Source: Camellia lanceoleosa (Eukaryota > Streptophyta > Magnoliopsida > Ericales > Theaceae). From it: a stretch of DNA of 64,000 nt. Below the pieces are notes generated by a model. The model worked only from the letters and a program-made list of their open reading frames with translations. It was not told where the DNA came from and made no database searches. Made by a program: the position numbers and the translations under genes. The DNA is taken from assembly GCA_025200525.1 (NCBI GenBank), contig CM045762.1, positions 79,171,217-79,235,216 on the forward strand, read 5' to 3'. Shown in pieces: positions 45,721 through 58,123 of this stretch (position 1 is its first letter; each line of letters begins with the position of its first letter).

Positions 45721-46784
45721 AATGACTTTTTTCTATAAAAACTATTAATGAGATTTCAATTTACTCCAATTTTTTCTCCAACAATATCAAATTTCAATGA
45801 AAGAAAAAAAATTTCAAGGGATTTGCACTCCTAATTACGGCCATTTGTGAGTTAAAAGATGGGATTCTTTTTTTCAACTCCTTCATTATAGATCTTTACT
45901 AGTTTAAAGACAAAAAAAAAAAAAAAAAGAAGAAAAAGAAAAAAGAGCATGTTAGTTCCGGTCTTCTTCTTCTTCTTTTTTTCGGAGTCTTGTTGCTGAC
46001 TAAAATACCCTTATAGTTGTAAGCACAAGCAACAACTGTTTTTAGATTTTGAATATATTTCAAAACTTATAAATTTAATAACTTTTGATCTAGATATCCA
46101 TTTTTCATAAAATTTGTTTTTTTGGAATCCTTTTATTAAGATCTATTAAACAATATCCATGATGAATATGAAATTCTGAAAAGAAAAAAAGTATGACATT
46201 TTCACTGAATTTGCTATCCTCAAAGTTAGTGAAATTTCACTGACTTCTAAAACTCATTCACTAAGTTGTACTTAAAGTCTAAATCAATAAAATTTCAATG
46301 ACTAAAGCCAAGACAATTGAGAAGTCAGTGAATTGCTCTAACTTTTTGTTAGAAAAACTCAGTGAATTTTTTTTTTCTTTTCAAAATTTCATATTCATCA
46401 TGGATCTTGTTTGATAAATCTCGATGAGATGATTCCAAAAATATAAATTTTACAAAATATTGAGTTTTAGATCAAAAGTTATTAAATTTTGAAATACATT
46501 AAAAAATACAACTTGTCTATGATAAAGAGAGAGAAGCCACTGGACAAAAGTTCAGGGTTAAAAGGGCTATCTTTACATTTATATTGAAATTTGTCCTTAT
46601 CTTCATGGAATTTTAAATCTTAGCCTTTGTTTAGTTGGGCTAAAAAAGCACAAAAGACAAAATAGGCTAAATAAACCAATAAGATAAAATGTCACATCCA
46701 AACTATAATCATTTCACTTTTTCTCTCACAAAAGCCAAAAAAACCAAACCAAACAAATTTTGTAGTCCCAAGCTAAAAAAGTCT
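45721..46784. other. AT-rich intergenic stretch, no gene seen
   Basis: A possible small MITE at about 46623-46770 (GCCTTTGTTTAGTTGGGC at left, CCAAACCAAACAAATTTTG at right). An inverted pair lies near 46150-46410 (CATGATGAATATGAAATTCTG / TTTCATATTCATCATGGATC). No gene. Confidence 0.4.
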
Positions 46785-46842
46785 TGTCATGACCGAAAAT
46801 CACCTCTATAGGTTTAGTATCGTAATCGGCTAATAATACTGG

Positions 46843-48986
46843 TGTAACAGCCCCAAAATGCATGTCACAATGATCGTTATGTAATTATGAATTAATATGA
46901 TTTAATTTGGAAATATCTGTTTGAATTGGGAAAATACCTGTTAGAGCTACGACTTTGGAACTGAAATTGATGACCTTAATGGGTTCAGAAATCGAAATTG
47001 AGCACATGGATAGACTAATGGGAATTTTTAGAGCCATTTGAGAAGTTTAATTGAAAATTGATTTCGTTTGATTCGCTAAGTTGTGTTTGGCTCATCATTT
47101 ATACAATTATATATAAATAGATATATATGAGCCTTAGTGTTAGACTCAACATAGAATAAAAATCTGAGAGAGAGACTTCTAGAGACTAAGAGAAGAAAAG
47201 AAGAGAAAGAACGAGAACAAAAGGGGAATTAAGCAAAATCTTCACCAAATCAATCATCTAAGGTGAGAATTTTCTTCTAATTTCTTGCATCTAAGTTGTA
47301 TTCTCCATGATATCATAAAAGCTAAGTGGAATTTAGGATTTGGGTTGATGTTAAGAACCCTAAAGAGAAGAATTGTAAAAAATAGCTTAAGATTTGATCA
47401 CCCATGGCATGATTTCATGAATTTTTGTTCATACACGTGAAATCTTGCATGGTTCTTTACTTGAGAAGGAAACCCATGAATTTTGAGAATTTGAGTTCAA
47501 ACTTGCATGTTTACATTACACAAGAGTTGATTTGTTTTTACATGGGAACTTGCAGGCTGATTTAAAGTCATGAATTTTGATTTGAAACCATGATCTTTAT
47601 TTGAAGTTGGAAAGGTTTAAATCCATATGTTTGGAAGTGTTTTGAGCCTTATTTTGTATACAAAGAAGTTGAGATTTCAAAAAGGGAGAAGGTCCATTTT
47701 TAACAGATTTTCGGACTAGTTTTATACCCAAACCGCTTGAGCGGCCTGGGCCACCGCACGAGTGGCCAGACCTTCTTTGGCCAAAATTGCACACTGTTTC
47801 ACCACCGCTTGTGCGGCCAAGGCTACTGTATGAGTAGCCAGGCCACCGTACGTGCGGCCAACAGGACTGATTTTTCCAGTTTTGTTTTCTTTTCGTTTTC
47901 TGATTATCGGGCCGTCATTTACATGGTTTTCACGTGTAATACACATCCATCTGCATATTATAAACATGAGAACGATTATAGAACAATTAAAGAAAGAAGA
48001 GAAATAACTGAACGAATATGAATCGAAAGGTAATGATGTAAGAACCAAAAGGCAAGTTGATGTGTAATAATAAAACAAGTGTTATGTTATGTACATTATC
48101 ATTGTAGGTCACGAGGCAGGACTGACCAACCGCTATTGGAAGCCTACTGTGAGTAATATTTCTGTAAAGATATGTTTATATGGTATATGTTTAAACTGTT
48201 ATCTGATAAACTATGGTTTCTGAAATATTATTTTGATATGTGAACGAATATTCTATTTGCGAATCTATTATGGCATCCACAAATAGTCCTAAGTCATGAG
48301 GGACGACATGTAAATATAGGTCCATGACATATATGTGATACGAGATCTCGTTAGCCACTTCATTGTGGTGATATGGGTTTAATCGGTATCCAGAACCGAT
48401 TACTCTAGTTGGATAACGATATGATATATTATGTGAAATGTATCATTATTATGTTCTGTTATGAGACTGTACAGATATATGACTGATATGCTATGATCTG
48501 TTTCGGTTGGAATTCGCTCGCTAACCTCTTTACGTTAATGTTATTCACTGGACTTTAGTTCACTATATATATATAGATGTATAGGTGAGAGTTTTGGAGG
48601 ACAAGTCTAGAAGGAGTCTGTAGCCAAGCCACCATTTTGAAGCCTATCGCGTGGTTTTGAGTGCCTCAGAGTTGAGGCTAGGCCTAGAAGGCCGTTGTCA
48701 AGCTTTTGATCGTGAAGTACACTTTTGTTATGTGCATATGTTATGTATAAGATGTTAAGTTATAAGTTATGTACTGAATGTGGGTAAATTAATGATTTTG
48801 TATGTAAATATTTGTTCATGTAGATGCACAGCTCATTGAACTATTGGTATTTTTGAATACTACTTCCGCTAGCCCCGAATATATATATATATATATATTT
48901 TGATTTGTACAGGAAGGCCTTTGGTAATCACAGATTACTGGCCGGTTACGACGCTCAATCCATAGGAGCGGGTTCGGGTCGTAATA
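46843..48986 (+). repeat. 5' LTR of the gag-only gypsy element
   Basis: Starts TGTAACAGCCCC. The end GGTCGTAATA has lost the final CA (the other LTR ends CTCGTGACA). TATATAAATAG near 47110-47120 is a likely TATA box. A segment near 47730-47865 holds CGCTTGAGCGGCC and related inverted motifs. Confidence 0.88.
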
Positions 48987-48989
48987 GAA

Positions 48990-49001
48990 TGGTATCAGAG
49001 C
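48990..49001 (+). promoter_or_regulatory. Primer binding site, initiator tRNA-Met type
   Basis: TGGTATCAGAGC, three bases after the 5' LTR, is the standard plant retrotransposon site complementary to the 3' end of initiator tRNA-Met. Confidence 0.92.
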
Positions 49002-49149
49002 ACGAGTTAAATTACCCACACATGTGTCCAATTGAGCTATAGGCTGTCCTAGAAAAGAAATTAGGGCATCACATCAGCATGTGTAAGTGTGTGTGTGGAA
49101 TTATATGAACTTATCTAAACTAAATTGTAATGTAATACAATGACATGAA

Positions 49150-50383
49150 ATGAAATTGAATACTATGAATATATTTGGAACTGACAATGAAAATGAAAGC
49201 TGTGAGAACTTTTTCCTTTGTTTATCAGTACCTCGGGTGATGTATAAACCAATGGAGAATGCAAGACGCATAGATGAATTTAAATCGTCGGCTGCAAGAA
49301 TAGACCAATTAGAACGAATGGTGGAAATTTTAACTGAATTGGTAAGGTATCAACAACAGAGACAACAATTTACACCTCATCCGTCGTCTCCGGTCCAAAT
49401 TGAGATAAATAATGATGATATCATTGCTCTTACACAGAAATACAAGAAAATGAAGTCACTAGAATTTTGGAAGGGTATTGAACCGTTACAAGCTAAGTCT
49501 AGGGTACTTGAAACTGAAAAGATCTTTGAAGTACTTCCTTGTAGTAAAGTACATAAAGTTTTGTTGGCAACATTTACCTTGAAAGAAGAATCAAGGAGAT
49601 GGTGGATGCTCATTCAAGATGGGAATAGAGACTTGACATGGGATCAATTTAAAGAAATTTTCTATGAAAAATACTTTCTGGAAAGTATCTGAATTTGAAC
49701 AACTAAAACAAGCCAACATGACTATGGCAGAATATGAAACAAAATTTACTGAATTAGCCCAATATGCACCTCATATGGTTGACACTGACTACAAAAAGGC
49801 AAAGAAATTTGAAGACGGATTGGATGTCGAAGTGCTTGACCAGGTAAATATTTTGAAATTGGTAAAGTATGAGGACGTTCTTGATAGAGCCTTGATGTCC
49901 GAAGCAAATATTGTTGCCTTAAAAATGTCCAAGTCAACAGCAACAACCGAAGGAGAAAGTAAGAAATTAAAGAAACAGAAAATGGAAATAGTTAGTGAAT
50001 CAATGGTCTCCGTGAATGAGAAATCAAATTCAAGAACCAATGACAACACAAGATGGGAACGCAGTCGAAACAATGGCATACCCACTTGTAGAGAATGTGG
50101 GAAGAAACATTGGGACATTTGTCATCGCCTTTCTTTAGCTTGCTTTAGATGTGGACAGGAAGGACACTTAGCCAAATCTTGTCCACAAGCCCACCCAAGC
50201 AATGAAAGACCGATTACCAATGGGATTAGATCAGCAATAACACCAAGAACAAATGCAATCGCCATCGCTTGGGGGAGTAACCTTAGACAAAGAAGGGTAT
50301 ATACCCTAGTTACAAAAAAGATCCAAAATAATGAGACAACTAATGCAGGTATTGTCTTGATCATGTGCAAAATATTTATGTGA
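49150..50383 (+). pseudogene. gag (capsid and nucleocapsid) with one frameshift
   Basis: The first part (49150-49692) contains the gag core (FEVLPCSKVHKVLLATFTLK, RRWWMLI, LTWDQFKEIFYEKYF) and stops at TGA near 49690. The remainder reads in another frame from about 49685 (MTMAEYETKFTELAQYAP) to 50383. It includes a basic stretch and CCHC zinc knuckle CFRCGQEGHLAKSC (about 50139-50180); an upstream CREC...H looks like a damaged first knuckle. Gag packages element RNA into virus-like particles. The frame change makes the copy defective. No protease or RT follows. Confidence 0.88.
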
Positions 50384-50399
50384 ATATTAATGTGACATT

Positions 50400-50748
50400 G
50401 GCCTCTTTTGGGTACTTGGCTTTTAGCCATGTTTGTGTGTTTGTAGCAAAAGACAAAAGTTGACTTTTTTGTATTTAAATACATTTGGGAAGTTGGTTTT
50501 CAGCCACTGGTGAAATTATAATTCTACCCTTTATGGGTCAAAATGTGCTACATGGGTGAAATTGTAAATATTTTAAATTGAATAAGGGTAGTTTGGTCAT
50601 TTTATTGTGATTTGACATCATAAACAAATAATAATAAAAAAAGTGAAAAACAACTTTTTACTAACTTCCCAAATCACTTGTCTAAAAAATGCCAAAAGCT
50701 TGGTTAAAAGCCAAAAAGTCAATTTTTACTATCTTCCCAAAACACCCC
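50400..50748 (+). mobile_element. MITE with 3-bp target duplication, copy C (349 bp)
   Basis: Left end GGCCTCTTTTGGGTACTTGG, inverted right end GGGGTGTTTTGGGAAGATAG, flanked by ATT on both sides (50397-50399, 50749-50751). The middle matches copy A (e.g. ACTAACTTCCCAAATCAC). It sits just after gag in the gypsy element. Confidence 0.72.
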
Positions 50749-50751
50749 ATT

Positions 50752-51729
50752 ATATGCTCTTTGATTAGATATATAGTTGGGAACTCACTGCATGATTAGA
50801 ACTATGAACTTGCATGGTAAACCTTAAATTATTCAACGTATAGAACTTTTGGAATTACGAATCTATGTTTCATGTCTGACCTTACTGATGTCTGAAATGT
50901 TATTAGAACTGATAGGATATTGTGATTGACTGAGATGTAGAGCTATTATGTACGTTTGGAACCATTAAGTTATGATTTTGATATAACCATGAGAGGAGAC
51001 AAATTCCGAACAATTAGAAAAATTGTTAACTGGATTGATTTTAACCCTTGGGACAAAGTTTATTTGCAAATAAGGAAACCGAACATGTATCTAATTTGAT
51101 TCCGTAAGTTGAATATTTACCTTGATCTTATGTGAAATATGAACGGCAGATTATGGCATTATGATTTGGCCCGAACTTGGGTTATACCTCCAACTGATTG
51201 GGGACTACATGTATTGTTGAAGAATGATTGCTTGGGTACTACTTTTACTATCATAGGATTGGTCGTTTAGAAAATGGCTGCTTCTGTGCTACTGTAATTA
51301 GAAAATGACTTGTGCTATGGAAATATATGAATTATGTGCTTAAGAGAATGATTGTTACCGTGTTACTGTACTTAGAAATTGATGCTATGGAACTTGTTGA
51401 CAAGAAACCATTGTGATTATAAACCCTACTTACCGGGGAATATATGATTTTGTATGTCCTGCAATAGACTACTACAGCCTTATCTTATTTTATATATGAT
51501 TTTATGGGATAGACTAAAATGGAACATCGAAATGAATAACCGCAAAAAATTGTGGGTTTGCTTTATATATTGATAACTTCTGAGTAATTGTGATGAATCT
51601 CGGCTTGACCTGTGAACTATTCAAACTGAGGAATGAATTGAACATCTGTAACAAAATTGAATGACAATATGAGATCGAGTTACATGGTAACATACGTTTG
51701 GAGGACCAAACTTCTTAAGGTAGGGAGAT
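50752..51729 (+). other. Non-coding internal region of the gag-only element
   Basis: No protein similarity on either strand. It ends in AAGGTAGGGAGAT, the polypurine tract before the 3' LTR. pol is deleted or was never present. Confidence 0.6.
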
Positions 51730-53882
51730 TGTAATGGCCCCAAAATGCGTGTCACAATGATCGTTATGTAATTATGAATTAATATGATTTAATTTGGAAA
51801 TGTCTGTCTGAATTGGGAAAATATCTGTTAAAGCTACGACTTCGAAACTGAAATTGACGACCTTAATGGGTTTAGAAATCAAAATTGAGCATATGGATAA
51901 ACTAATGGGAATTTTTAGAGCCATTTGGGAAGTTTAATTGAAAATTGATTTCGTCTGATTCGCTAAGTTGTGTTTAACTCATCATTTATACAATTATATA
52001 TAAATAGATATATATGAGCCTTAGTGTTAGACTCAACATAGAATAAAAATCTGAGAAAGAGACTTCTAGAGACTAAGAGAAGAAAAGAAGAGAAAGAAGG
52101 AGAACAAAGGGGGAATTAAGCAAAATCTTCACCAAATCAACCATCTAAGGTGAGAATTTTCTTCTAATTTCTTGCATCTAAGTCGTATCCTCCATGATAT
52201 CATAGAAGCTAAGTGGAATTTAGGATTTGGGTTGATGTTAAGAACAGTAAAGAGAAGAATTGTAAGAAATAGCTTAAGATTTGATCATCCATGGCATGAG
52301 TTCATGAATTTTTGTTCATACACGTGAAATCTTGCATGGTTCTTTACTTGAGAAGGAAACCCATGAATTTTGAGAATTTGAGTTCAAACTTGCATGTTTA
52401 CATTACACAAGAGTTGATTTGTTTTTACATGGGAACTTGAAGGCTGATTTAAAGTCATGAATTTTAATTTGAAGCCATGATCTTTATTTGAAGTTGGAAA
52501 GGTTTAAATCCATATGTTTTGAAGTGTTTTGAGCCTTATTTTATATACAAAGAAGTTGAGATTGCAAAAAGAGAAAAGGTCAATTTTTAATAGATTTTCG
52601 GACTGGTTTTACACCCAAATCGCTCGAGCGGCCGGGGCCACCGCATGAGCTGCCGGACCTTCTTTGGCCAAAATTGCTCACTGTTTTACCACTGCTTGTG
52701 CGGCCAAGGCCACCATACGAGCGGCCAGGCCACCACACATGCAGCCAACTAGACTGATTTTTTCGATGTTGTTTTCTTTTCATTCTCTAATTGCCAGGCC
52801 TTCATTTACATGGTTTTCACATGTAATACACATCTATATGCATATCATAAGCATGAGAAAGATTATAGAACGATTAAAGAAAGAAGAGGAATAACTGAAT
52901 GAATATGAATCGAAGGGTAATGATGTAAGAACCAAAAGGCAAGCTGATGTGTAAAAATAAAACATGTGTTGTGTTATGTGCATTGTTATTATAGGTAACG
53001 AGACAGGATCGACCAACCGCTATTGGGAGCCCACTGTGAGTAACATTTCTATAAAGATATGTTTATATGGTATATGTTTTAACTGTTCTCTAATAAGCTA
53101 TGGTTTCTGAAATGTTATTTTGATACGTGAACAAATATCCTATTTGCGAATTTATTATGTCATCCACAGATAGTCCCAAGTCATGGGGAATGACATGTAA
53201 ATGCTGGTCCATGACATATATGTGACACAAGATCTCGTTAGCCACTTCATTGTGGTGATATGGGTTTACTCGGTATCCAGAACCGATTACTATAGTCGGA
53301 TAACGATATGATATGTTTTGTAGGATGTACCATTATTACGTTCTGTTATGAGACTGTACAGATATATGACTGATATGCTATGATATGTTTTTTGATAAAG
53401 ACATGTTGGAATTCGTTCGCTATCCTTTTTACGTTAATGTTATTCACTGAGCTTTAACTCACTGTTTATATATATATATATATATGTATAGGTGAGCGTT
53501 TTGGAGGACAAGTCTACAATGAGTCTTTAGTCGAGCCATTGTTTTGAAGCCTACCGCGTGGTTTTGAGTGCCTCAGAGTTGAGGCTAGGCCTAGAAGGCC
53601 GTTGTCAAGCTTTTGATTGGGAAGTACACTTTTGTTATGTGTATATGTTATGTATAAGATGTTAAGTTATAAGTTATGTACTGACTGTGGGTAAATTAAT
53701 GATTTTGCATGTAAATATTTGTTCATATAGATATACAGCTCATTGGACTATTAGTGTTTTTGAATATTGCTTCCGCTAGCCTCGATTATTTTTTTTTGAT
53801 TTGTATAAGAAGGCCTTTGGTAATCACAGATTACTGGCCAGTTACGATGCTCAACCCATAGGGGCAGATTTGGCTCGTGACA
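51730..53882 (+). repeat. 3' LTR of the gag-only gypsy element
   Basis: Starts TGTAATGGCCCC and ends GGCTCGTGACA. It aligns end to end with the 5' LTR. In the first roughly 245 bases I count about 16 differences by eye, all transitions. The CGCTCGAGCGGCC palindromic motif is at 52621-52633. Confidence 0.9.
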
Positions 53883-56099
53883 CCTAGGATTACCGAAGGC
53901 CTTTGAAATAAATAAACAAAATAAAGGGGCTAGCGAAAACAAATATCAAAATACAACGTCAATAGAATTGTGTAGACATATATGGGACAAAAAATATAAA
54001 ACTTGTATCCACATATAAATAGTGACGTCATATATATACATCAATCTTACGTCACCCTAATACAAAACAAAACGGGACTTAGCCTTATTTATATCATATA
54101 CAGAAACTTGTCCAACAAACAAAGAAAATATGGTTGGCATTGAGTTCACCAAACTTGACCACTAGAAATACTTGGGAACCTCCTCGGGAAGCACAATGGT
54201 TGGCTTGACAAAACAGAACTCCAGGCTAACAAATTAGGCCTGGTCCTACGTCTGATCACCTACCTATATAAATAATACAATGAGATGGAGCCTAGTAAAT
54301 AATAAAAGAGTAAAGGGTTATTGTAACAACGCCCGCGGGGGACCTCGCTACAGTTCGGACTCGATTTTGTCGCGGTTCTCAATCTTGAACCAAAGAGTCC
54401 AAATCCGGCAAATCGTTTTGAAGGAAAACAGATTTTTTTGAAAGAAGTGCCAAACATGGACTGCTTTGCCAGATAACAGAGTCGCCACCTAAATATTTTT
54501 TAAAATGGGAAATTTAGGAAACCCTAACTCGGTGCCAAAGGCCACGTGTCCGTCATCACCAAAGTTGGCTCGGGAACTTGGGTACGATTAGGGAAGGTCA
54601 CATCGTGAGCACCCCCTCTCGCCCGGTCAAAGACCGGCCTCTACTAACCATGATATCTGTTTTTGAAAACATTGTGAGTTTTTATTCCGGTTATTAGCCT
54701 AGATTACTATGTGATGCTCGCAGCAAACAAGTATAGACTGGGCCGTCTGAATTGGAACAAAACATTTCATGTTTGTTTGTTTGAAAATGGTGTAAAGGTG
54801 CTACCCGCAGGTAGGCTAAAATGCGGATTTGCCACCCTCGGGTGGGCTTAGAAAACAGTGATGTTGCCACTATCTAGTGGGCTTAACAAACAATCAGTGC
54901 ATTGTCCCAATTCAAATAACTCAACCTCCACCCACAGGCATTCAAGGCAGTTATATCATATAAGCACATAGCCTCATGGCAAGCATGCTATCATGGCAAC
55001 ACTCACACGCATGCAAGGATGCTAAAGCATAAAACTCACCGAGTACTCCAAGCCAAAACAAAAGCTGATTAGAAAACATGCATGATCCTAAGTATACAGC
55101 AATGCCTAATGCAACACATGCAAAAATGCAACTATAGCAGGCTCGGCTATTCTAAATATGACATGTGAGATGCAACAGCTATCAAGTACTCAACTTGGAA
55201 TTGAAATACAGATGCAGTTTGTATGATGCGCCGAGCCCGATGCATGCAATACAGATGAATGATGCAAACATGTCATTGTCATCAGATGCTAATTGAAATA
55301 TGCCCTATATCTAACCATCATAAGCGGGTAAATAAAAGGGAGAAAGAAATGGGGGTTGGAAGACATACATCACACTCACGCACACTTATGACAATTGTGC
55401 CCTCGCGTAGAGGGTCCGAATAAATATACAGTCCGAATAAAAGAATATACAGTCCGGAAATAAATATACAAATTTCTAATTAATTGACAAATTAATTAAT
55501 AAAAGCGGTATAACTGGCGTGCAAGCGAGGACCGCTTTGCTTCGATAGATGCCGATGTTGGTTTGCTGGCGCGAAATCCTTTGGGATGCCCGATTAGCCT
55601 CTGTTTGCAATATTTCTCGAAATGCGCGCCAGACTCCGAAAAGTTGTTGATCCTCGGTTTTGTCAGAACAGAGCGTGAAAAGGGCATAGCAATGTATTTC
55701 ACAAATATATGCATGCCTCGATCCTCGCCACCAATTACGCATATCGATGCATGATGGCCGAGGAGAATTGCACAACTCAATATCGGATGAATGCGGATGA
55801 ATGCTACAACAAAACCTAACTCCATCATGGGTAATCCGAGTGTTTGAATCGGGGAATTGAGACACACTCCGTCACCGAGTCTGGAATGTACCTCGTTCCG
55901 TGATATGCATGATATGCGTGAAATGCAACTAATATACAACCTAGCATGCGCAATGCTATGAAAGTGAGATGTCTCGAAATGCGTGTCCACAGGCACGCAA
56001 ACCGAGGAATGCGGAATGACATGCGAAATGCAAATTGAGCTTATACCAACATGAGAGGGCTTCAGTCGCACTCACATAGGATGCCAGAATGATAAAAGG

Positions 56100-56800
56100 A
56101 GGTGCCTCGAAATGCGTGTCCACTGGACACGCAAACTGAGGTGATGATGTGAAATGCAAATCGGATAAAACCGAAGTGCCTCGAAACGCGTACCCACAGG
56201 CGCGCAAATCGAGGCGATGATGAAAGAATGAAAATCGGATAAAACTGAAGTGCCTCGAAACGCGTGCCCACAGGCACGCAAATCGAGGCGATGATGAGAG
56301 AATGAAAATCGGATAAAACCGAAGTGCCTCGAAGCAGCGTGCCTGCGTAGCGCCGTCGGCGATGATGAAAGAATGAAAATCGGATAAAATCGAAGTGCCT
56401 CGAAACGCGTGCCCACAGGCGCGCAAATCGAGGCGATGATGAAAGAATGAAAATCGAATAAAACCGAAGTGCCTCGAAACGCGTGCCTAAAGCGCCGTCG
56501 AGGCGATGATGAAAGAATGAAAATCGGATAATCGGCAAAGTGCCAAACGCGTGCCTGGTAGCGCAAATCGAGGCGATGATGAAAGAATAAAAATCGGATA
56601 AAACCGAAGTGCCTCGAAACGCGTGCCCACAGACACGCAAACCGAGGCGATGATAAAATGAGAAAATCGGATACAACCGAAGTGCCTCAAAATGCGCGCC
56701 CACAGGCACGCAAACCGAGGCGATGATAAAATGAGAAAATCGGATACAACCGAAGTGCCTCGAAATGCGCGCCCACAGGCACGCAAACCGAGGCGATGAT
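56100..56800 (-). repeat. Minisatellite inside the solo LTR, about 10 units of 69-74 bp
   Basis: GTGCC(TCGAAA) anchors lie near 56103, 56176, 56250, 56324, 56395, 56469, 56540, 56609, 56682 and 56755. Each unit reads GTGCCTCGAAACGCGTGCCC, ACAGGCACGCAAA, CCGAGGCGATGATGAAA, ATCGGATAAAACCGAA. Stray single units flank it near 55969 and 56901. The plus-strand LTR copy has just one equivalent unit (about 10913-10975). Confidence 0.92.
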
Positions 56801-58114
56801 AAAATGAAATGAAATGGCACACGGAATGCCGCAATGGGCTTACACCAACATGGGAGAGCCTCCGCTCACTCACATAGGAGGCCGTCGGATAAAAACGAAG
56901 GTGCCTCGAAATCGTGCAGGGCACGCATAACCGAGGCAAAGCATTAAGGCACAAAATGACATGCAAACATGCAACATGGAATTTCAGCAGCTACAAGAGG
57001 GGAAAACAGCCCGAAACACAACCAAAGCACACCCAAAGCGAAACGGTCGAAAATGCGATAATATGCACCCGAAATGGCCTATAGCCATGCTATACATGCA
57101 AAAAATGATCATGGCAGCAAGGACAGTAGCAAGGCAGTCCCAAATACAGCATATTTCAGTAACGATCATGGCCAAAAAGGAGACATAGATATGGCAACAA
57201 AATCATACAAGATTAATGGCCAAAAGAGCATTACAATGGGAGGTGGTATATACAAACATCAAATGGACAAACTTTCTTCTAAAACATGAAAGAGGGCCCA
57301 AAAATAAGCATATATTCAGTTTATGGCAGCCTCTAAATCATAAGACAAACATGCTAGAAATGGAAGGCAAAATGGAGCCACAAAAGGGTATAACATAAGA
57401 CATGCAATCTATACATCAAATGACCAAACCTTCTTCATGAAACATGTAAAGGGGGTCAAAATAAGACTAAAGTCAGTAGGGGTCGAAGTCCCAAAAACAA
57501 ACACAAATAGGTCAAAAATTGCATACAAAATATGGCACACTTGATGAAATTTGAAGGGGGTGGTATATACAATGGCCAAATGAAGTTGAGCTCCTCTACA
57601 ATGTTGTAGAGGGGCTCAAAATAAGCAAGAAAGCAGTAGGGGTCGGACCCCTAAAAAACAACACAAATAGGTCAATTTTAGCATGCAAAAATGTGACAAA
57701 CTTGGTGAATATTGAAGGAACTAGTATATAGAAATACCAAATAAAGTTGATCCCTTCTACAATGTTGTAGAGGGGCTCAAAATGAGCACAAAAGAAGTAG
57801 GGGTCGGAGCCCCAATTCTCAACCAATTAGAGTATAAAAAAAGATCAAGAAAAAGCCCTAAAAGTTGGTTTTGAATACTTACCCTTGAAGACTTGTCTTT
57901 CTTTGCTTCTTGGCTTTGATTTGTAGCTTCTCAACCTCTGAAATTCACTTCCTAGCTGCTGGAATCGAAGTTGGAATGGTGAGGCTAGGTGTTGGTGAAG
58001 AAATCAAGCAAGACTAGAAGCTTTTTTGAAGGTTTTGGCTATGGAGATTAGGGTTTTTGCTTAAGTGTTCTTGAAGACAAATTTTGTAACCCAGGCAAAG
58101 GAGCCCTTGGTTCC

Positions 58115-58123
58115 TTTAAATAG
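58115..58123 (-). promoter_or_regulatory. TATA-like box of the second 5-kb LTR
   Basis: TATTTAAAG on the minus strand, in the place corresponding to CTATATAAA of the first copy and followed by a similar leader. Promoter activity is inference. Confidence 0.45.

Larger units (their letters stand above)
46843..53882 (+). mobile_element. Non-autonomous (gag-only) gypsy element, 7,040 bp, inserted in the chromovirus LTR
   Basis: It has two LTRs (46843-48986 and 51730-53882), a primer binding site for initiator tRNA-Met and a gag remnant; there is no pol. The outside flanks ACTGG and CCTAG agree at 3 of 5 bases, so the target duplication has decayed. LTR ends and gag wording are close to chromoviruses such as the one it sits in. 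It must have used enzymes from a complete relative. Confidence 0.88.

Noticed and set aside
55956..56966. Several overlapping minus-strand frames with repeated FEALRFYPIF/RFACLWAR-like peptides
   Set aside because: They are translations of the 69-74-bp minisatellite in the solo LTR; the repeat is open in more than one frame and has no start context or relative.
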